From Asterella californica (taxonomy: Eukaryota; Streptophyta; Marchantiopsida; Marchantiales; Aytoniaceae): DNA of 64,000 nucleotides. The stretch covers positions 682,001 through 746,000 of the forward strand of contig JAYKYS010000005.1 of assembly GCA_036924285.1 (NCBI GenBank), given 5' to 3'. The notes under the pieces are model-generated. The model was not told where the DNA came from, did not search any database, and was given only the letters and a program-made list of their open reading frames with translations. The position numbers and the translations under genes are program-made. This document shows positions 59,691 to 64,000 of this stretch, piece by piece; the stretch's first letter is position 1; every line of letters starts with the position of its first letter.

Positions 59691-62240
59691 TCTAATAATA
59701 TGCAGCCAAAGTGCACTTCCGGCCGAGGGCCGGATAACACCAAGCGAAGAGTGCGGCTGGTTCTCGGTTGGTGGGCTGCGCGTAGAGAGGGGTTAGATTG
59801 TTTTTTCGAAAAAGGACGGCCGCACATAGGGATGGCGTTAAGACGTATTAAGTGGGAGGGGGACGCTGTCGTGTTGTGGATTGGCTAGGGTGTGAAACCA
59901 CCACATATCCTTCGTACGTGTTTGGTGTTGAGGAGCCACTGGGGCCTTATCGTGTCAAAGATAAGGCTCCACGTGGACGATCCGTGTACTCTTCGCTGAG
60001 TGGAGATAAGAGTAGTACTCTTGTCGTCACATGTGAGATTGATGTATAAGAAGAGAGGTGCGCGGAGCTTGAGATATAGAGTGTAGAGTATCCAAGTCTA
60101 GTGTGAGAGTGATCAGTATCATCAGATGAAGTAAGCGGCAGTGCGAGTGGTAGGCATGAACAGAGAACTCTTTCGTGCTCCTGATCTTCCACTTGCGCAT
60201 CCATTCGTCATTAAGATCCATTGTCTGCCGCGAGATCACTTTCGAGTGTTTATGATAGCTCATTGGGGAGAGTCGTTTATGGTTGCGGTGATGGCTACTC
60301 CGGATCCTATCGTTCTTCTCATTGTCACTTACGACGCTGTTTGGGATCTTACTGTCTACATCTTGCTCTGATGTGGTATGGATCCTCCATTGGATCTGAA
60401 CTTTCCAGCGAGAGTTCCGTTCAACACTTGGGTCGAAATACGATGTTACAGTCGATCAAAGGTGGCGCATCGTGAGTTTGTCGTAAGGAACTTCGGTGAG
60501 GATTATTACAACCAAATAATAGCTTCATCTGTTCCTTTTGTAGTTCCGTTCATTGTCAACCGTTTTAGAGTCGAGATTCTGACTCTCTATTGAGCGTAGT
60601 TTGTACTTCGTGTTTACGTGCTTCGTGACCGACGACATCGTCAACGGCACGTGTTTGTAGTTTGTTCAATATAAACTTTGAGGCCTAAATGATACTCTTG
60701 GATAAAAATTCGTTCTTTGTGTGTTTGTCATGTGAGTGAAAACAAAACCCTTTTGTCAACTTGTTTCTCATTGGTCGAAAGTTTGACCAATCACCTTCTA
60801 CCAAGCTCCTTTCACGTTTTCGAGGGTTAGAGGCACTTCCCGTGGTCCATTCGTGGAGTGTGAGATATGGTTGGAAAGCTTGGGAGACGAGGATGCCCGT
60901 GGACTCAATGGTTGCTGGATTTGAAGCGCGGATGAGAAAGTTTCTATCAATTGAAGCTGAGGGGGTCAAATTCGTGACCAATTTCATTTCCGTGAGGTCT
61001 TTCTCGCTTTCTGGGAGTTCTATGAGGTTGCTGGAGATGAATTGACTGTTGCTGGAAAGCTCTTGAGATGGGCTTGCTGATGGACTCAGAGATCAATCGA
61101 TTCCAAGCCGGAGTGAAAAAGTTATGGCCGGCTGAAGTTAGGTGTCTCAAATCGGAGGCTATGATAGTAGACGGTTGTAAACATGAGACATTGAGAGAGA
61201 TATGGAGAGTTTGAGGTCAAATTTCGGTATGAAACCTTCCAGGGTCTGAGAAGGTACAGTCAGCTACCTACCTGTGAAATTTGAGACCATTTGGATTATT
61301 GGGTTGAAGGGAAACGTTGTTTTTGTGCACAAGGGTCTGCATATCGTCTTGTGTCATTGACGAAAAAGCCTTGGATCATTCTGAGAGTTTGGTTGAGGAT
61401 CTGCTGGTGAAACTTTACAGAGTGGTAGTGATGGTGACTCATTAGCTTCCTGAGAAGTTTGAGACGTTTTTGTCAAGTGGTTTGTGAGGAATCGAATAGC
61501 AAAGTTCTGTCGAAATAGTATCATGAATGTTATGAACGTTTCGATCAGCGAACTTTGACAGGGCATAGATGCCAACTCAGAGATGATCTCTCTGTATGTA
61601 ATATCTTAATAGAGAGATTATTCTACAGGCTATCTACTGGCCTTGGTTTCATCTCATTCTGAGTTATGGTTGAGGAGTGACAGCGAGGTGAAGTTAAGAG
61701 GTTTTTTTGCTCTGAAAAGGCGCAAGATTTAAGATCCTTTGGAGAACAGGTCGACCTGGAGACTTTGCAAGTGCTTCAGAGCACTCTATCATGAGTATGA
61801 AGAGTTGTTGACAGTATTTCCTGTGTTTGGACCCTCTCCATACTCACATGCCTGTTTGTACGCCCAGTTAGTTTGGTTTGGATTTGTGTGCGGGCGTTGC
61901 GCTTAGTTTCTTTTCTATTAGGAGTGCTGGTATTTCTCTTGTGGTGAGGCTGGAGTGATGACCAGCAGACCCAAGAGTGCTTGCGATGATGGCAGGAACA
62001 GGTTGTCCGTGCTTGTTACCCCGGTTCTATTCCTAGTCGAATAAGAGAGAGATCTGCCGAGAGGACGTGAGGATATCGTACCGAGATAGATTCAGAGTGT
62101 ACTTGGAGGTCAGAGAGAGGTTTGGGTGGTTGCTGGTTCTGAGTCACGGATTGCAACACGTACTCTCTACAGCTAGGTACCCGGTGTATTCCCAGATAAG
62201 AAAGCACGTCACACGACAACGCTGTACGCGGGTTTCTTCT
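59691..62240 (+). other. GC-richer unassigned stretch, possible retroelement LTR/leader
   Basis: Composition rises compared with both flanks. Two adjacent plus-strand frames (60141-60371: CLPRDHFRVFMIAHWGESFM, TPDPIVLLIVTYDAVWDLTV; 60378-60593: NFPARVPFNTWVEIRCYSRS) read like pieces of a protein split by a TGA, but no family is recognised. 60600-61900 has the look of a long retroelement leader (repeated GAAGTTTGAGAC-like and CTGAGAGTTT-like phrases) without frames. No duplicated ends were found. Confidence 0.35.
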
Positions 62241-63575
62241 CCTTTTGTTATTAGAGAATTATATAAGTATAAATATATATAAATATATATTAAATATATA
62301 AATAATTACATTATTTCATAAACGTTATTTGTTAGTCCATACCTGGAAACACGAGGAGAGCAGGAGAAAATCCATAAGCATTGAATGGATCATCGCGCTT
62401 CAGAAGGTACAAGTCCGGACTACTGTACTCATGAATACATACTTTACTGACGCGTTTAATTTAATGCAAGAAAGTCTATAAGACTCTCCAAGCACATGAG
62501 CTGGCTGAACAGCTTTTCAGCTTGGACGCTTAAATACACAACAGAAATGACACCCAAAACATCAAGGCGATGCAACCTATCGCACAAAAAAATCTGAAAA
62601 CAGAAAACAAGCAAGCCAATCGTACCAACGTGACTTCTAACCTATCTACACTACTTTCACTTGGAGGATTTAATCCTCGAATTGACTAGAGAATAGGAGT
62701 CGTGGCCTCTACATCCTCTGCAAGATATTGATCTGATGTGCAGAGTAACATACACATATCTTCCGTGCTGGAGAGATCTGAGATCTCTCGTAGCAACTCC
62801 TTCCTATATCTCAGAGCTAAGTGTGGGTAGAGTAATAATAGTTCGGGGTGGTGAAGTGTCAAAAAATCCATGTAGTCGAAAGAGCATCACCGCTCATTCT
62901 GCTAGTCAAATCCTTAGCGTTATCTCAGCTTCCTCTTCGGTTCATGTCTCCTTTTGTACACCTGATTCCAAAATAGCAACACATTTCTATCTTGGTCGTT
63001 GGTAGTCAACGCCGCGGTGATTTCTCTTATTGCGGCTGAGTTTATATCCTGCGTAAGTTAGTCACTTCCGTCCCGCGGCAAAAGATTCTCTTGAAAGATG
63101 TTAATCTTCCAATCGTCGAGGCGTTCCAGCGGCTTCCGGCTCGGGGACACGCCGTTGTTGGGGAAGCTTTGGCAAGCAGGACACTGCAGTATATTAGCAA
63201 AACCCAATGTTTTTACATCTATTCATTTCAAGTAAATAAAGTACATAAAGAAATTGGTCAATGTAAGTCAATGTACTTATCTCTAAAGTACATTACTTCC
63301 CATAATTTAATCATTCGTTTGTAGCCTCAAATGTTTCAGTATATATAAAATACCGAACACTAGGTGAGATATTACGATAGTAGATATTACTGATTTTATA
63401 TCAGTGAAAACTCTCCCAGTTATTACAATTAGTTCAGATGCTGAGGAGACATCGAAAATTAAATACATGGAACCGTTAACTTGAAATAATCCATAAGACT
63501 TGGAAACATGAACCAAGCCTAGTACATATTGAAATAAAATTTAATTGATTATGAGTTCAAAATTAATGAAATATA
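62241..63575. other. Intergenic, AT tract at the left edge
   Basis: 62258-62310 is an A/T-only tract (ATATATAAATATATATTAAA type). Beyond it, frames at 62686-63005 overlap on both strands and are unsupported. Confidence 0.35.
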
Positions 63576-63607
63576 AATTAGTGTGGATTTGTAAATCCAC
63601 ACTAATT
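63576..63607. repeat. Hairpin, 15-bp perfect arms, 2-nt loop
   Basis: AATTAGTGTGGATTT, GT, AAATCCACACTAATT. A further CATGTGTGGAC follows. The shape resembles a terminal fold-back or a site for a DNA-binding protein. Confidence 0.85.
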
Positions 63608-63718
63608 CATGTGTGGACTTCATTATTCTACCATTTTTACTAGAGTGATATTTTTGTGAAACTCTCACATGAACTATTTTCTTTTCTCTTTTTAAATAAT
63701 CTATCATAGCAAAAATTT

Positions 63719-63835
63719 CAGATGTATTTGTAGTTAGTATAAGTCCGAAATTAGTCGCAGATGTATTCGTAGTTAATAGAAGTTCAGAAATAGTTTCAGA
63801 TGTATTTGTAGTTGGTATAAGTTTCGAATTAGGGT
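63719..63835 (-). repeat. Tandem repeat, 3 x 39 bp, in a 112-codon open frame
   Basis: Units at 63719, 63758 and 63797 share CAGATGTATT(T/C)GTAGTTA and are multiples of three. On the minus strand they encode three 13-residue repeats around TTNTSET / TTNTSAT / TTNTSEI within an open stretch (63887-63549). The repeats keep the frame, which could be selection or coincidence; no family recognised. Confidence 0.6.
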
Positions 63836-64000
63836 GGATATGTATGTTTGATATATTCCATATAGTTCTTGATATTTTTTCTTTCACTCTGAGCGGTACA
63901 TTATTTCTACATGAACATATCAGTTTTTTTTTTTACAGGGCTAAGCTACATATAACTATATTTCTGAAACGTATGTGCATGTTCAACAAAATAAGTAACA

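Noticed and set aside
1..64000. CRISPR array, bacterial operon, rRNA operon or telomere repeats
   Set aside because: No spaced identical repeats, no rRNA-like sequence and no TTTAGGG arrays were seen; the gene structure is eukaryotic.

Overview
The window reads as repeat-rich nuclear DNA of a land plant, most likely a bryophyte-grade plant (liverwort or moss); the lineage call is inference. Supporting signs are a SURNod19-family gene remnant (a plant stress/nodulin-related family), a protein combining a [2Fe-2S] thioredoxin-like ferredoxin domain with TPRs, GT-AG introns, a CACTA-like (En/Spm) fossil, and several LTR retrotransposon families with moderate GC and strongly AT-rich interludes. 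There are no operons, rRNA genes, CRISPR arrays or clean tRNA genes. Only two host genes look intact: a 5-exon gene of unknown function (32630-35453, +) and the [2Fe-2S]/TPR gene (40401-41381, -).

Layout. 0.2-0.9 kb (+): decayed chromovirus 3' end (integrase C-terminus plus chromodomain). 1.1-2.6 kb (+) and 4.0-7.4 kb (-): two copies of one Ty3/gypsy family placed tail to tail, the second almost intact. 8.3-12.1 kb (+): a broken gag-like/plant-transposon-type reading frame in a stretch saturated with GAAGAC/GTCTTC hexamers. 13.5-14.7 kb (-): SURNod19 pseudogene with two nonsense codons. 16.0-21.2 kb (-): structurally complete Ty1/copia element with LTRs, a 5-bp target duplication, an initiator-tRNA-Met-type primer site and a purine tract; a tRNA-derived SINE sits in its 3' LTR. 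21.8-22.9 kb (-): fossil of a CACTA-type accessory protein. 23.1-28.8 kb (-): decayed gypsy element with one recognisable LTR. 30-36 kb: the unknown host gene with a 53-bp tandem repeat upstream. 36.6-38.0 kb: two tandem 0.66-kb units. 40.4-41.4 kb: the [2Fe-2S]/TPR gene. 42-45.6 kb: AT-rich, gene-poor. 45.8-56.1 kb (-): large gypsy element encoding a degenerate PHD-type zinc finger after the integrase; its 3' terminal repeat is split by an LTR of the 23-29 kb family. 56-64 kb: AT-rich and mixed sequence with hairpins and short tandem repeats but no recognised gene.

The window is mainly a record of nested transposon insertion and decay. Two relative dates follow from the nesting: the SINE is younger than the copia element, and the LTR at 46 kb is younger than the 46-56 kb gypsy element. 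Many nonsense codons are those expected from C-to-T (or G-to-A) transitions, as happens after cytosine methylation. No clearly new multi-gene system was found. The most interesting leads are the PHD-bearing gypsy element, the GAAGAC/GTCTTC-saturated element, the 0.66-kb tandem units and the unrecognised 643-residue protein.
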